Part shown: one piece after another, positions 1 to 7,976 of the stretch | Numbering within the stretch: position 1 is the stretch's first letter | Layout: every line of letters begins with the position of its first letter | Assembly: GCA_014302835.1 (NCBI GenBank) | Contig: CP060294.1 | Coordinates: forward strand, 3,807,067-3,871,066 | Length of the DNA stretch: 64,000 bases | Direction of reading: 5' to 3' | From: Pedobacter sp. PAMC26386 | Lineage (GTDB): Bacteria; Bacteroidota; Bacteroidia; Sphingobacteriales; Sphingobacteriaceae | The notes under the pieces: model-generated | Seen by the model: the letters and a program-made list of their open reading frames with translations, nothing else | Told to the model about the DNA's origin: nothing | Databases searched by the model: none | Position numbers and translations under genes: made by a program

Positions 1-176
1 CTGATCAAAGTATTTTTAGCAACTTGCATTTCAATACCGCTTTCGAAACATTTGCGACGGATGTTGTTAATTTTCTCAACAGATAAGCTTGATGTATCAG
101 CAATATAAAAATTGCCAAAGTCCTTCATCTTCAATTGAAGAGCCGAAACTACTTCGTGTTTTTCTTCTCTGTTCAT
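1..176 (-). CDS. rplJ: 50S ribosomal protein L10 (uL10), N-terminal part, cut by window edge
   Basis: The minus-strand reading frame starts at the ATG at 176 and stays open to base 1, so only about the first 58 residues are present. It begins MNREEKHEVVSALQLKMKDF and continues with the strand-turn-helix typical of L10. L10 forms the base of the ribosomal stalk and anchors L7/L12. It starts 2 nt after the rplA stop, in the usual rplK-rplA-rplJ order, so it should be co-transcribed with them. No separate promoter is visible. Confidence 0.93.
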   Translation of the reverse strand, partial: MNREEKHEVVSALQLKMKDFGNFYIADTSSLSVEKINNIRRKCFESGIEMQVAKNTLI

Positions 177-178
177 AA

Positions 179-877
179 TTAGATCCCTGCTACTGATTTA
201 GTTTCGATTGCGATTCCAGGACTCATTGTAGAAGAAACATGAATGCTCTTAAAATAAGTTCCTTTAGCAGCAGATGGTTTAAGCTTAGAAATTACTTGAA
301 GAACTTCTAATGCATTTTCATATATTTTTTCTGCTGGGAATGATACTTTTCCTACCGAAGCATGAATGATACCACTTTTGTCAACTTTAAAATCAATTTT
401 ACCGCCTTTTACGTCAGTTACTGCTTTACCAACTTCGTTAGTTACAGTACCTGATTTTGGGTTTGGCATAAGGTTACGTGGACCTAAAACGCGGCCCAGT
501 TTACCTACTTTTGCCATACAAGCAGGAGTAGTGATAATAATGTCAACATCAGTCCATCCACCTTCAATCTTGGCTACATATTCGTCTAAACCTACGAAAT
601 CTGCACCTGCTGCTTTAGCTTCTTCTTCCTTATCAGGATTACAAAGAACTAATACACGTACAGTTTTACCTGTACCGTGTGGTAAAGTAGCGATACCACG
701 TACCATTTGATTCGCTTTACGCGGATCAACTCCTAAAGCGATGTCGATATCAACCGAAGCATCAAATTTAGTAGTAGTGATTTCTTTTACCAAAGCAGCC
801 GCATCCTGTAAAGAATACGTTTTACCAGATTCTAGTTTAGCATGTGCCTTTTTTTGATTTTTTGTTAATTTAGCCAC
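179..877 (-). CDS. rplA: 50S ribosomal protein L1 (uL1)
   Basis: 232 aa, the normal length for L1, which forms the mobile L1 stalk of the large subunit next to the E site and in many bacteria represses its own L11-L1 mRNA. Family hallmarks are visible, including GRVLGPRNLMPNPKSGTVT near residues 128-146 and the lysine-rich N-terminus. The start codon is GTG at 877 (GTG GCT AAA, giving MAK), the only GTG start I assigned in the window. It lies 23 nt downstream of rplK and just before rplJ. No Shine-Dalgarno sequence is seen. Confidence 0.98.
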   Translation of the reverse strand: MAKLTKNQKKAHAKLESGKTYSLQDAAALVKEITTTKFDASVDIDIALGVDPRKANQMVRGIATLPHGTGKTVRVLVLCNPDKEEEAKAAGADFVGLDEYVAKIEGGWTDVDIIITTPACMAKVGKLGRVLGPRNLMPNPKSGTVTNEVGKAVTDVKGGKIDFKVDKSGIIHASVGKVSFPAEKIYENALEVLQVISKLKPSAAKGTYFKSIHVSSTMSPGIAIETKSVAGI

Positions 878-900
878 TGTTGTAAACTGTTTTTTGTTAA

Positions 901-1344
901 TTAATTTGTCCAGGGTGCATCGCCGCTAACGGTGATTCCCATACTGCGTGCTGTACCGGCAACCATACTCATTGCCGACTCGATAGTGAATGCATTTAAA
1001 TCAGTCATTTTATCTTCAGCAATTGACTTAACCTGATCCCAAGTCACCGAACCAACTTTCTTACGGTTGGGCTCAGCAGAACCACTCGCTAATTTAGTAG
1101 CATCCTTTAACTGGATAGCAACCGGCGGGGTTTTGATGATAAATTCGAAAGACTTGTCAGCATAAACAGTAATTACAACAGGTAATACTTTACCAGGCTT
1201 ATCTTGGGTACGAGCATTAAATTGCTTACAAAATTCCATGATATTAACACCTTTAGCACCTAATGCAGGTCCTACTGGTGGTGATGGATTTGCAGCTCCT
1301 CCCTTGATTTGTAATTTAACAAGCGCACTGACTTCTTTTGCCAT
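901..1344 (-). CDS. rplK: 50S ribosomal protein L11 (uL11)
   Basis: 147 aa, full length. L11 binds 23S rRNA at the GTPase-associated centre and takes part in factor binding and the stringent response. The proline-rich N-terminal segment (GGAANPSPPVGPALGAKGVN, residues 15-34) and the C-terminal RNA-binding domain ending GTARSMGITVSG are both recognisable. It lies between nusG and rplA, the order found in most bacteria. No Shine-Dalgarno sequence precedes the ATG. Confidence 0.98.
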   Translation of the reverse strand: MAKEVSALVKLQIKGGAANPSPPVGPALGAKGVNIMEFCKQFNARTQDKPGKVLPVVITVYADKSFEFIIKTPPVAIQLKDATKLASGSAEPNRKKVGSVTWDQVKSIAEDKMTDLNAFTIESAMSMVAGTARSMGITVSGDAPWTN

Positions 1345-1413
1345 TTTCTGATTTGTTAATTGTAATACTCAATGTTAAAATGTTGGAAGCATGTAACATT
1401 TAAGATCTTTATT

Positions 1414-1956
1414 CTACTCTTTTTCTACTTGCATATAGTTAAGCTCCAGAGGAGTTTTTCTTCCGAAAATCTTAACCATAACCTTTAGTTTCTTTTTCTC
1501 TTCGTTAACCTCTTCAATCACACCTGTAAAGCCATTGAAAGGACCGTCCATTACTTTGACGTTCTCGCCAACATAGTAAGCCACATTCATGGTTTCACCT
1601 TGCTGACTCATTTCATCCACTTTACCCAGAATACGGTTAACTTCCGCCTGACGCATTGGTACAGGGTTACCACCCTTATCACCAAGAAAACCGATAACGC
1701 TATTCACATTTTTAATAATGTGTTCTAACTCTCCGTCTAATGTTGCTTCAATCAAAACATAACCAGGATAAAAGTTGCGTTCTTTTGCAATCTTTTTTCC
1801 CTCTTTCATCTGGTAGTATTTTTCCATAGGGATTAATACCTGTGGAACAAGATGAGAAAAACCTAAACGACTGATCTCAGAATCGATGTATTGTTTTACC
1901 TTCTTCTCTTTTCCGCTTACCGCCCTAACTACATACCATTTTAGCTGATCGTTCAT
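1414..1956 (-). CDS. nusG: Transcription termination/antitermination factor NusG
   Basis: 180 aa. NusG binds RNA polymerase through its N-terminal domain and Rho or ribosomal S10 through its C-terminal KOW domain. The N-terminal part starts KWYVVRAVSGKEKKVKQYI, and the KOW signature VKVMDGPFNGFTGVIEEVNE lies at about residues 129-148. It follows secE by 9 nt, the conserved secE-nusG pair, and precedes rplK. Its identity as core NusG rather than a capsule or antibiotic-cluster paralog (LoaP/UpxY type) is supported by this ribosomal-protein context. Confidence 0.97.
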   Translation of the reverse strand: MNDQLKWYVVRAVSGKEKKVKQYIDSEISRLGFSHLVPQVLIPMEKYYQMKEGKKIAKERNFYPGYVLIEATLDGELEHIIKNVNSVIGFLGDKGGNPVPMRQAEVNRILGKVDEMSQQGETMNVAYYVGENVKVMDGPFNGFTGVIEEVNEEKKKLKVMVKIFGRKTPLELNYMQVEKE

Positions 1957-1965
1957 TTAGTTCTA

Positions 1966-2157
1966 TTAAAGTGATTTATAAAAAGTATCTAAAACAAATG
2001 TAGATCCCTTATCCATTGCAAAAATAACTACTGCAATAATAAAAGAAGCTACCAAAACCAGCACTGCAGAACTTTGCAATTCTCCCCATGTAGGCCAAGT
2101 AACCTTCTGGGTCATTTCTTCGTACGATTCTTTAATAAATTGAACTATGCTAGCCAT
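1966..2157 (-). CDS. secE: Preprotein translocase subunit SecE
   Basis: 63 aa with a single C-terminal membrane segment at about residues 31-50 (VLVLVASFIIAVVIFAM). It is preceded by the conserved amphipathic stretch with VTWPTWGEL, the SecE family signature. SecE clamps the SecY channel in the inner membrane. The frame can be extended upstream to a TTG at 2181, but that lies inside tRNA-Trp, so the ATG at 2157 (MASIVQFI) is chosen. It is followed 9 nt later by nusG. Confidence 0.95.
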   Translation of the reverse strand: MASIVQFIKESYEEMTQKVTWPTWGELQSSAVLVLVASFIIAVVIFAMDKGSTFVLDTFYKSL

Positions 2158-2170
2158 ATCTAAGTTTTTG

Positions 2171-2241
2171 CACGGGAACAAGGATTCGAACCCTGATCAA
2201 AGGTTTTGGAGACCTCTATTCTACCGTTGAACTATTCCCGT
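2171..2241 (-). tRNA. tRNA-Trp (anticodon CCA)
   Basis: A cloverleaf can be drawn on the minus strand. The 7-bp acceptor is ACGGGAA/TTCCCGT with discriminator G. The D arm contains AACGGTA, the anticodon stem-loop is GAGGT-CTCCAAA-ACCTT, and the T arm contains TTCGAAT. The loop gives anticodon CCA, for tryptophan. The 3' CCA is not encoded. It lies between tuf and secE, as in many bacteria, and is probably processed from that transcript. Confidence 0.96.
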
Positions 2242-2285
2242 GTATAAGATTAACCTCTAAAGGTTAATTCAAACATTTCATTAGA

Positions 2286-2321
2286 ACAAAGTACTCAGAC
2301 TATAACGTCCGAGTACTTTGT
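2286..2321 (-). terminator. Hairpin between tuf and tRNA-Trp (possible partial terminator)
   Basis: An inverted repeat with 11-bp arms, acaaagtactc at 2286-2296 and gagtactttgt at 2311-2321, is extended inward by three pairs past one mismatch. It lies 44 nt downstream of the tuf stop codon. On the minus strand the base after the stem is not a strong U-tract, so it may be an attenuator or processing site setting the EF-Tu to secE-nusG ratio rather than a full terminator. A smaller inverted repeat lies at 2250-2267. Confidence 0.5.
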
Positions 2322-2364
2322 ATTATTATTTAATTGCTTATCGACCCGAAGGAAGGTTAAGTAA

Positions 2365-3552
2365 TTATTTTACAATTTCAGTTACCTGACCAGCACCTAC
2401 TGTTCTACCACCTTCACGGATAGCGAAACGAAGTCCTTTTTCCATTGCGATTGCGTTGATCAATTTAACATTGATTGTAACGTTATCACCTGGCATAACC
2501 ATTTCAGTTCCTTCTTGAAGAGTGATCTCTCCAGTAACGTCTGTGGTACGGAAATAGAATTGTGGACGGTATTTGTTAAAGAATGGAGTGTGACGTCCAC
2601 CTTCTGCTTTTGATAATACATAGATCTCAGCTTTGAAATCTGTGTGAGGAGTTACAGAACCTGGTTTACAGATAACCATACCACGACGGATATCAGTTTT
2701 CTCAATACCACGTAACAATAAACCTACGTTATCACCTGCTTCACCATAATCAAGGATCTTACGGAACATCTCAACACCTGTTACAGTTGATTTAAGATTT
2801 TCTGCACCCATACCTAAGATCTCAACTGGATCTCCAGAGTTGATTACACCACGCTCAATACGACCAGTTGCAACAGTACCACGACCAGTGATCGAGAATA
2901 CATCTTCAACAGGCATTAAGAAAGGAAGTTCAGTTAAACGTGGAGGAATTGGAATGTAGCTATCTACAGCATCCATTAATTCCATGATTTTACCAACCCA
3001 TTTCTCATCGCCATTCAATCCACCTAAAGCAGAACCTTGAATAACTGGGATATCATCACCTGGGAAATCATAGAAAGATAATAATTCACGAACTTCCATC
3101 TCTACTAATTCTAGTAATTCAGGATCGTCAACCATATCCACTTTGTTCATGAAAACCACCAATGAAGGTACACCTACCTGGCGAGCCAATAGAATGTGCT
3201 CACGAGTTTGTGGCATAGGACCATCTGTAGCCGCTACAACGATAATAGCACCATCCATTTGCGCCGCACCTGTAACCATGTTTTTCACATAATCCGCGTG
3301 ACCTGGACAGTCAACGTGAGCATAGTGACGGTTAGCAGTTGAATACTCAACGTGTGCAGTGTTAATAGTGATACCTCTTTCTTTTTCCTCTGGAGCAGAG
3401 TCAATCGAATCAAATGAACGCGCCTCAGATAAACCAGCATCAGATAACACTTTAGTGATAGCTGCTGTTAAGGTTGTTTTACCGTGGTCAACGTGACCGA
3501 TAGTGCCGATGTTTAAGTGCGGCTTGCTGCGGTCAAACTTTTCTTTTGCCAT
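2365..3552 (-). CDS. tuf: Elongation factor Tu
   Basis: 395 aa, full length. EF-Tu is the GTPase that delivers aminoacyl-tRNA to the ribosomal A site. The P-loop GHVDHGKTT (residues 19-27), switch II DCPGHADY (about 81-88) and NKVD (about 136-139) are intact, followed by the two beta-barrel domains ending GAGQVTEIVK. It lies downstream of four tRNA genes and upstream of tRNA-Trp-secE-nusG, the classical tufB arrangement. No consensus promoter is seen in the 127 nt before it, so it is probably read from the tRNA promoter at 4189-4218. Confidence 0.99.
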   Translation of the reverse strand: MAKEKFDRSKPHLNIGTIGHVDHGKTTLTAAITKVLSDAGLSEARSFDSIDSAPEEKERGITINTAHVEYSTANRHYAHVDCPGHADYVKNMVTGAAQMDGAIIVVAATDGPMPQTREHILLARQVGVPSLVVFMNKVDMVDDPELLELVEMEVRELLSFYDFPGDDIPVIQGSALGGLNGDEKWVGKIMELMDAVDSYIPIPPRLTELPFLMPVEDVFSITGRGTVATGRIERGVINSGDPVEILGMGAENLKSTVTGVEMFRKILDYGEAGDNVGLLLRGIEKTDIRRGMVICKPGSVTPHTDFKAEIYVLSKAEGGRHTPFFNKYRPQFYFRTTDVTGEITLQEGTEMVMPGDNVTINVKLINAIAMEKGLRFAIREGGRTVGAGQVTEIVK

Positions 3553-3678
3553 GTTTTTATACTTATTAGTAGGTTAACTTTTATTTTTAATTATTGTTTT
3601 GATACAATTCAATACAAAAAACCTTGTTGATTCTGTCTATTCAACAGATTTAACAAAGCTTTCTTATCTTTATTCCTG

Positions 3679-3750
<72 letters not shown>

Positions 3751-3828
3751 TTTCATTCTCTTCACAATCTTCAATACCGGTCCGGCATTTAAACTGTGAC
3801 CATCATGCCGACTGCTCTTTGAATCAAG

Positions 3829-3901
3829 AGCGAAAGACGAGGTTCGAACTCGCGACCTATAGCTTGGAAGGCTATCGCTCTACCAACTGAGCTACTTTCG
3901 C
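3829..3901 (-). tRNA. tRNA-Gly (anticodon UCC)
   Basis: Minus-strand cloverleaf with acceptor GCGAAAG/CTTTCGC, D stem GCTC/GAGC, anticodon arm ATAGC-CTTCCAA-GCTAT giving TCC, and T loop TTCGAAC. It lies between tRNA-Tyr and tRNA-Thr(GGU) in the tuf-associated cluster. CCA is not encoded. Confidence 0.96.
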
Positions 3902-3918
3902 TTTTATTATATTAACAG

Positions 3919-4001
3919 TGGGGGGAGAAGGATTCGAACCTTCGAAGTCTTGCGACAACAGAGTTACAGTCTGTCCCATTTGGCCACTCTGGTATCCCCC
4001 C
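3919..4001 (-). tRNA. tRNA-Tyr (anticodon GUA)
   Basis: 83-nt class II tRNA with acceptor GGGGGGA/TCCCCCC and discriminator A. The anticodon loop CTGTAAC gives GTA, for tyrosine. A long variable arm (around TGTCGCAAGACT) is present, as expected for bacterial tRNA-Tyr, and the T loop is TTCGAAT. It is second in the Thr-Tyr-Gly-Thr-tuf cluster. Confidence 0.96.
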
Positions 4002-4042
4002 ATTTCTCCTAAACCGTCACATATCAAATGTAGGCTTAAAAG

Positions 4043-4115
<73 letters not shown>

Positions 4116-4188
4116 TTATTATTATTTATTAAACATTCACAGAACAAACCAACTCTTTATGGGTTAACCCCTGTTCCGAATTGGAATG

Positions 4189-4218
4189 CAAATCTACAAG
4201 AATATTTTATAGTTGCAA
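4189..4218 (-). promoter_or_regulatory. Bacteroidota-type promoter of the tRNA-tuf operon
   Basis: On the minus strand the -7 element TAGATTTG (4196-4189) matches the Bacteroidota consensus TAnnTTTG. A TTG (4218-4216) lies exactly 19 nt upstream as the -33 element. It sits just after the hpf terminator and before tRNA-Thr(UGU), so it should drive the tRNAs, tuf and possibly the genes beyond. Confidence 0.8.
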
Positions 4219-4228
4219 AACTATTTTG

Positions 4229-4263
4229 AAAAAAAAACCGGCAGATTATATTCTGCCGGTTTT
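4229..4263 (-). terminator. Intrinsic terminator of xerC-hpf
   Basis: On the minus strand a hairpin with stem AACCGGCAG/CTGCCGGTT and an 8-nt loop is followed by nine T residues. It starts 28 nt after the hpf stop codon and separates xerC-hpf from the tRNA-tuf promoter. Confidence 0.85.
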
Positions 4264-4290
4264 ATATATAAAATTTCCAAAAATAGATAC

Positions 4291-4638
4291 CTAATAATCA
4301 GATACTTCATCAGCGTTTAACACCGAATTAAGCTCAGAAACTTTTATTCTATTTTTTTCTTTATGTTTTGTTATTTGCTTTTTTAACGACTCTATTGACA
4401 AATCTGTCGCTTCTTCGAAAGACTTGCATTGTTCCTTTGCGAACAAAATTCCGCCCGGAACAATTAGTTTGATCTCACTTATTTTATTTGCCTCGTCATC
4501 TACGTTCTCTAATTTTAAATAAACTTCGCCACTTATGATCTGGTCGTGGAACTGTTCCAGCTTATCAACTTTCTTTTGAATAAAGTCTAATAGTTTGTGA
4601 TCTGCATTGAAATGGATTGATTGAACTGTAATTTTCAT
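4291..4638 (-). CDS. hpf: Ribosome hibernation promoting factor, short HPF/RaiA family
   Basis: 115 aa, beginning MKITVQSIHFNADHKLLDFI and ending with a charged tail. This is the S30AE fold that binds the 30S decoding region and silences or dimerises ribosomes in stationary phase. The long-HPF C-terminal dimerisation domain is absent, so this is the short form. The start is backed by a perfect GGAGG five bases upstream of the ATG, unusual here because almost no other gene has one. It follows xerC by 15 nt and is probably in its operon. Confidence 0.93.
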   Translation of the reverse strand: MKITVQSIHFNADHKLLDFIQKKVDKLEQFHDQIISGEVYLKLENVDDEANKISEIKLIVPGGILFAKEQCKSFEEATDLSIESLKKQITKHKEKNRIKVSELNSVLNADEVSDY

Positions 4639-4653
4639 GTTGTCCTCCTTTTT

Positions 4654-5538
4654 TTATGCCTTTGGATGGGCCTGTTTATATATTGTTTTTAATCTTTCTA
4701 TAGAATTATGCGTGTAAACCTGTGTAGCTGCTAAACTAGCATGCCCAAGCAGCTCTTTAATCGCATTTAAATCCGCCCCCCTGTTCAACAGGCTGGTTGC
4801 ATACGAATGACGCAGTACATGAGGGCTTTTCTTATCCTGTGTGGATATATATGTCAAATAACTTTTTACAATCTTATAAATAAAGACCGGGTAAACTGTC
4901 GTTCCTTTATTAGTAACGAATAAGCTATCCGTTTTGTTATTAAATTTCTGTAACGATTTCAACTCAATATACTCTTTAAGCTGATTGATAAGTTGTTTGG
5001 TCACAGGAATAATTCTTTCTTTTTTCCTTTTACCCAAAACCCTGACCGATTCCTGGTAAAAATCAATATCTTTTGCTGTTAAACCTAAAAGCTCAGCCAG
5101 ACGCATTCCAGTACCAAAAAGCATTTCTATAACCATTTTGTCACGGACCGAAGGGAAACTCTCGTCAAAGAACTCTCCAGAGTCCAGCAGGTGATCTAAC
5201 TTCTCTTCCGCAATAAACACAGGTAAACGCTCCGGTGTTTTAGGTGCCCTGATCAAAGACATAGGACTGGTCAGAATAATTTTCTGGCGATACAAATATT
5301 TATAGAACCCACGTAAGCTGGATAACTTACGCCCGATAGAGTTCGCCCCTACCTCGTCTTCCATCATATGAACGATATAATCTCTTATATGTACATACTT
5401 AGCCTCCTCAGACTTCATCTCATAAGTTCGTTCAATATATTCATCAAACTGTACCAGATCCGTTCTATAGGCCAATACAGTATGCGGAGAATAGCGCTTC
5501 TCGTGCCGAAGATAGTTTAGGTAGGATTCTACTGACAT
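4654..5538 (-). CDS. xerC: Tyrosine recombinase XerC/XerD family
   Basis: 294 aa, the normal Xer length. It has an N-terminal SAM-like core-binding domain (residues 1-90) and a C-terminal catalytic domain. Catalytic residues are all visible: Arg in GTGMRLAELLG, Lys after VRVLGKRKKERII, His-Arg in SPHVLRHSYAT, His in LLGHASL and the nucleophile Tyr in TQVYTH. Xer recombinases resolve chromosome dimers at dif. Lack of mobile-element neighbours and linkage to hpf and rpsU favour the housekeeping enzyme. Whether it is the XerC or XerD partner cannot be settled from sequence alone. Confidence 0.9.
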   Translation of the reverse strand: MSVESYLNYLRHEKRYSPHTVLAYRTDLVQFDEYIERTYEMKSEEAKYVHIRDYIVHMMEDEVGANSIGRKLSSLRGFYKYLYRQKIILTSPMSLIRAPKTPERLPVFIAEEKLDHLLDSGEFFDESFPSVRDKMVIEMLFGTGMRLAELLGLTAKDIDFYQESVRVLGKRKKERIIPVTKQLINQLKEYIELKSLQKFNNKTDSLFVTNKGTTVYPVFIYKIVKSYLTYISTQDKKSPHVLRHSYATSLLNRGADLNAIKELLGHASLAATQVYTHNSIERLKTIYKQAHPKA

Positions 5539-5624
5539 TAATTACAATTGTTATCCTGTAAGAGCCCGTTTAAATATTGAAATCTAGACTGACTCTAAGA
5601 GTGAATGTACGGAAAAATAGTCCA

Positions 5625-5663
5625 TAAAAAGAAAGCGCCACTGGAAAAATCCAATGGCGCTTT
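5625..5663 (-). terminator. Intrinsic terminator of rpsU
   Basis: Arms gcgccactgg (5635-5644) and ccaatggcgc (5651-5660) pair with one mismatch, flanked by AAA/TTT. The minus-strand side is followed by a T-rich tail. It lies 29 nt after the rpsU stop codon. Confidence 0.8.
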
Positions 5664-5691
5664 AAAATATTTAAAAACTTAGAAGTTAGAA

Positions 5692-5886
5692 TTAAATCTT
5701 TCCTTCTAAGTGCATATTTTCTTTATAAATCGCGTGCTTAACTAATGTACGACGAGCTACAGATTTTTTCTCGTATGCCTGACGGCTACGTAGTTCTCTC
5801 AATACACCAGTTTTTTCAAATTTCTTTTTGAAACGTTTCAGGGCTTTATCAAGTGATTCGCCGTCTTTAATATTAATTATGATCAT
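5692..5886 (-). CDS. rpsU: 30S ribosomal protein S21 (bS21)
   Basis: 64 aa, basic, beginning MIIINIKDGESLDKALKRFK and containing RELRSRQAYEKKSVARR, characteristic of S21. S21 sits next to the anti-Shine-Dalgarno end of 16S rRNA. In Bacteroidota ribosomes S21, with S6 and S18, is known to help sequester that sequence, and rpsU is one of the few mRNAs that keeps a strong Shine-Dalgarno. That is the case here (AGGAGGT at 5904-5898). The gene is monocistronic with its own promoter and terminator. Confidence 0.97.
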   Translation of the reverse strand: MIIINIKDGESLDKALKRFKKKFEKTGVLRELRSRQAYEKKSVARRTLVKHAIYKENMHLEGKI

Positions 5887-5897
5887 AACGTTAAAAT

Positions 5898-5904
5898 ACC
5901 TCCT
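5898..5904 (-). promoter_or_regulatory. Extended Shine-Dalgarno of rpsU
   Basis: On the minus strand AGGAGGT lies 11 nt before the rpsU ATG, within GAGAGGAGGTA. A consensus Shine-Dalgarno stands out because neighbouring genes lack one. In Flavobacterium-type ribosomes such a site on rpsU is proposed to sense free S21 and autoregulate translation. That role here is inference. Confidence 0.8.
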
Positions 5905-5923
5905 CTCGTTGTTTTAAGGATTG

Positions 5924-5953
5924 CAAAGTTAGCACATAATATTTATAAAACAA
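5924..5953 (-). promoter_or_regulatory. Bacteroidota-type promoter of rpsU
   Basis: The minus-strand -7 element TAACTTTG (5931-5924) and a TTG at 5953-5951 are separated by exactly 19 nt. This matches the Bacteroidota TTG-N19-TAnnTTTG pattern, 38 nt upstream of the rpsU start codon. Confidence 0.82.
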
Positions 5954-6010
5954 GCATAAATTCCTGATTTCATTCAATTGTAAGAAAAAAGACCCCTGAT
6001 ATATAAAGAC

Positions 6011-6045
6011 ATAAAAAAATCCAGTGTACTCACGCACACTGGATT
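6011..6045 (-). terminator. Intrinsic terminator of the acyl-CoA dehydrogenase gene
   Basis: A perfect 10-bp stem, aatccagtgt (6018-6027) with acactggatt (6036-6045), is followed on the minus strand by a run of T. It lies about 70 nt after the stop codon at 6114. Confidence 0.85.
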
Positions 6046-6113
6046 GGTAAAATATATTTGGTTAGAATATGTATTGATTGTATTTCAACAGCTATTTCAG
6101 GTTTAGGCTGTCT

Positions 6114-7286
6114 TTATTTATTTAATATCTCTCTTGCAATTACAATTTTCTGAATCTCTGAAGTCCCCTCTCCTATCGTACATAATTTACTGTCACGGTA
6201 AAACTTCTCAACTGGGAAGTCTTTTGTATAGCCATAACCGCCAAAGATCTGTACCGCTTCAGTAGCTGCCCTTACAGCAACCTCTGAGGCAAAGTATTTT
6301 GCCATAGCAGATTCTTTAGTCATTTTCTGTCCGCGGTTCTTTAAATCAGCAGATTGTCTGATCAATAACTCAGCTGCTTCAATTTCAGTAGCCATATCAG
6401 CCAGTTTAAAGCTGATTGCCTGGAAGCTTGATATTGGCTGCCCGAACTGATGTCTTTCCTGAGCATAAGCCAGTGCAGCTTCATATGCACCTTTTGCAAT
6501 ACCTAGTGATAAGGCAGCGATAGAGATTCTTCCACCATCCAGCACTTTCATCGCCTGTTTAAAACCTTCACCTACATTACCCAGTAAATTCTCTACTGGC
6601 ACACGGCAGTTGTCAAATATCATTTCTGTAGTCTCAGATGCACGCATCCCTAACTTATTCTCTTTTTTACCTGCCGAAAACCCCGGAGTTCCGCGTTCAA
6701 CCACAATAGCTGAAATACCTTTAGAATCTCCTTTTTCACCTGTACGTACCATAACAACCGCAATATCTCCCGATTTACCATGGGTAATCCAGTTCTTTGC
6801 GCCGTTTAATACATAATGATCACCATCTAAAGTAGCAGTAGTCATCATTCTCAAAGCATCCGACCCCGTATTGGCTTCAGTTAATCCCCACGCACCAATC
6901 CATTCGGCCGTTGCCAGCTTAGGTAACCACTTATGTTTTTGTTCTTCTGTACCAAAAGCAAGTATATGACCTGTACATAAAGAATTATGCGCAGCAAGAG
7001 ATAAACCGATAGACCCGCAAACCTTAGCTACTTCGACAATCACATCTACATATTCCTGATAGCCGAATCCCGAACCACCATAAACTTCAGGGACCAATAC
7101 ACCCATCATTCCCAACTCACCCAATTTCTTAAAAAGTTCAACAGGAAAAATCTGTGCCTCGTCCCACTCCATTACATGCGGGCGGATATTTTTCTCTGCA
7201 AAATCTTTAACCATACTTCTGATCATCAGCTGATTTTCCGAAGTACTAAAATTGAAACCTGTATTTTGTGCTAACGTGTCTTGCAT
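6114..7286 (-). CDS. Acyl-CoA dehydrogenase (short/branched-chain type)
   Basis: 390 aa, full length for this FAD enzyme family, which introduces the alpha-beta double bond into acyl-CoA thioesters and passes electrons to ETF. FAD/substrate motifs are visible: WGLTEANTGSDA near residues 135-146, the helical C-terminal domain with ERHQFGQPI, and GEGTSEIQKIVIAREI near the end, carrying the expected catalytic Glu. The gene stands alone between rpsU and apt. The chain-length preference (butyryl, isovaleryl or 2-methylacyl) cannot be assigned from sequence. A weak -7-like element, TATACTTG, lies at 7313-7306. Confidence 0.93.
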   Translation of the reverse strand: MQDTLAQNTGFNFSTSENQLMIRSMVKDFAEKNIRPHVMEWDEAQIFPVELFKKLGELGMMGVLVPEVYGGSGFGYQEYVDVIVEVAKVCGSIGLSLAAHNSLCTGHILAFGTEEQKHKWLPKLATAEWIGAWGLTEANTGSDALRMMTTATLDGDHYVLNGAKNWITHGKSGDIAVVMVRTGEKGDSKGISAIVVERGTPGFSAGKKENKLGMRASETTEMIFDNCRVPVENLLGNVGEGFKQAMKVLDGGRISIAALSLGIAKGAYEAALAYAQERHQFGQPISSFQAISFKLADMATEIEAAELLIRQSADLKNRGQKMTKESAMAKYFASEVAVRAATEAVQIFGGYGYTKDFPVEKFYRDSKLCTIGEGTSEIQKIVIAREILNK

Positions 7287-7446
7287 GTTTTATATTTGAA
7301 TGCGACAAGTATAGAGAATATAAGCCCAAACCAGCAGTTGAATATTTGCCAGGAAACAGAACGAAATAGTATTTAGTTCATTTTACAGTACAGCGGGAGT
7401 ATAGACCCCTAAAACAGCAGGGATTTTATTTCAACTATTTAGAATT

Positions 7447-7974
7447 CTAATAAGACGCTAATGCAAAATTATTTGCAGAAAACTGTTTTAGCCGGTCTTT
7501 TCCATTCAAAAAGTCAAGTGCAATGATAAAAGAATAAGCTGCAACAACCCCACCCATCTTCTCAATTAGTTTTGAGGCTGCAACAACTGTTCCGCCTGTA
7601 GCCAGTAAATCATCATGGATCAAAACATGTTGTCCAGGTAAGATTGCATCTTCATGCATTTCCAGTGTGGCACTTCCATATTCCAGGTTGTAGGATTGCT
7701 GTATAGTTTTATGTGGTAATTTTCCTGCTTTGCGGATTGGAACAAAAGGAACATTCAGCAAATTAGCCAGAGACATTCCAAACAAAAAACCTCTGCTTTC
7801 AATTCCCGCTACAACATCGATCTTGACTGCTGAAAGCTGCATAGCAAGCGCGGTCGTAATCTCACCACACAAAACTGCATCTTTTAAAATCGGGGTGATA
7901 TCCTTAAAAACGATACCCGCTTTAGGAAAATCGTTTACATCGCGTACAATCTGTTTTATTTTTGTTTCAATCAT
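7447..7974 (-). CDS. apt: Adenine phosphoribosyltransferase
   Basis: 175 aa. Converts adenine and PRPP to AMP in purine salvage. The N-terminal IKQIVRDVNDFPKAGIVFKD and IESRGFLFG segments, the flexible-loop region, and the PRPP-binding motif VLIHDDLLATGGT (residues 117-129) are typical of Apt. It starts 2 nt after the stop of the helix-hairpin-helix gene and is therefore probably translated from the same transcript. Confidence 0.96.
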   Translation of the reverse strand: MIETKIKQIVRDVNDFPKAGIVFKDITPILKDAVLCGEITTALAMQLSAVKIDVVAGIESRGFLFGMSLANLLNVPFVPIRKAGKLPHKTIQQSYNLEYGSATLEMHEDAILPGQHVLIHDDLLATGGTVVAASKLIEKMGGVVAAYSFIIALDFLNGKDRLKQFSANNFALASY

Positions 7975-7976
7975 GA

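Noticed and set aside
366..710. 114-codon plus-strand frame inside rplA
   Set aside because: Opposite strand of a certain ribosomal protein gene; composition is that of a shadow frame.
4654..5538. Tyrosine recombinase as sign of a mobile element ending at the tRNA cluster
   Set aside because: It looks like a housekeeping Xer protein co-transcribed with hpf; no repeated tRNA 3' end or attachment-site duplication was seen.
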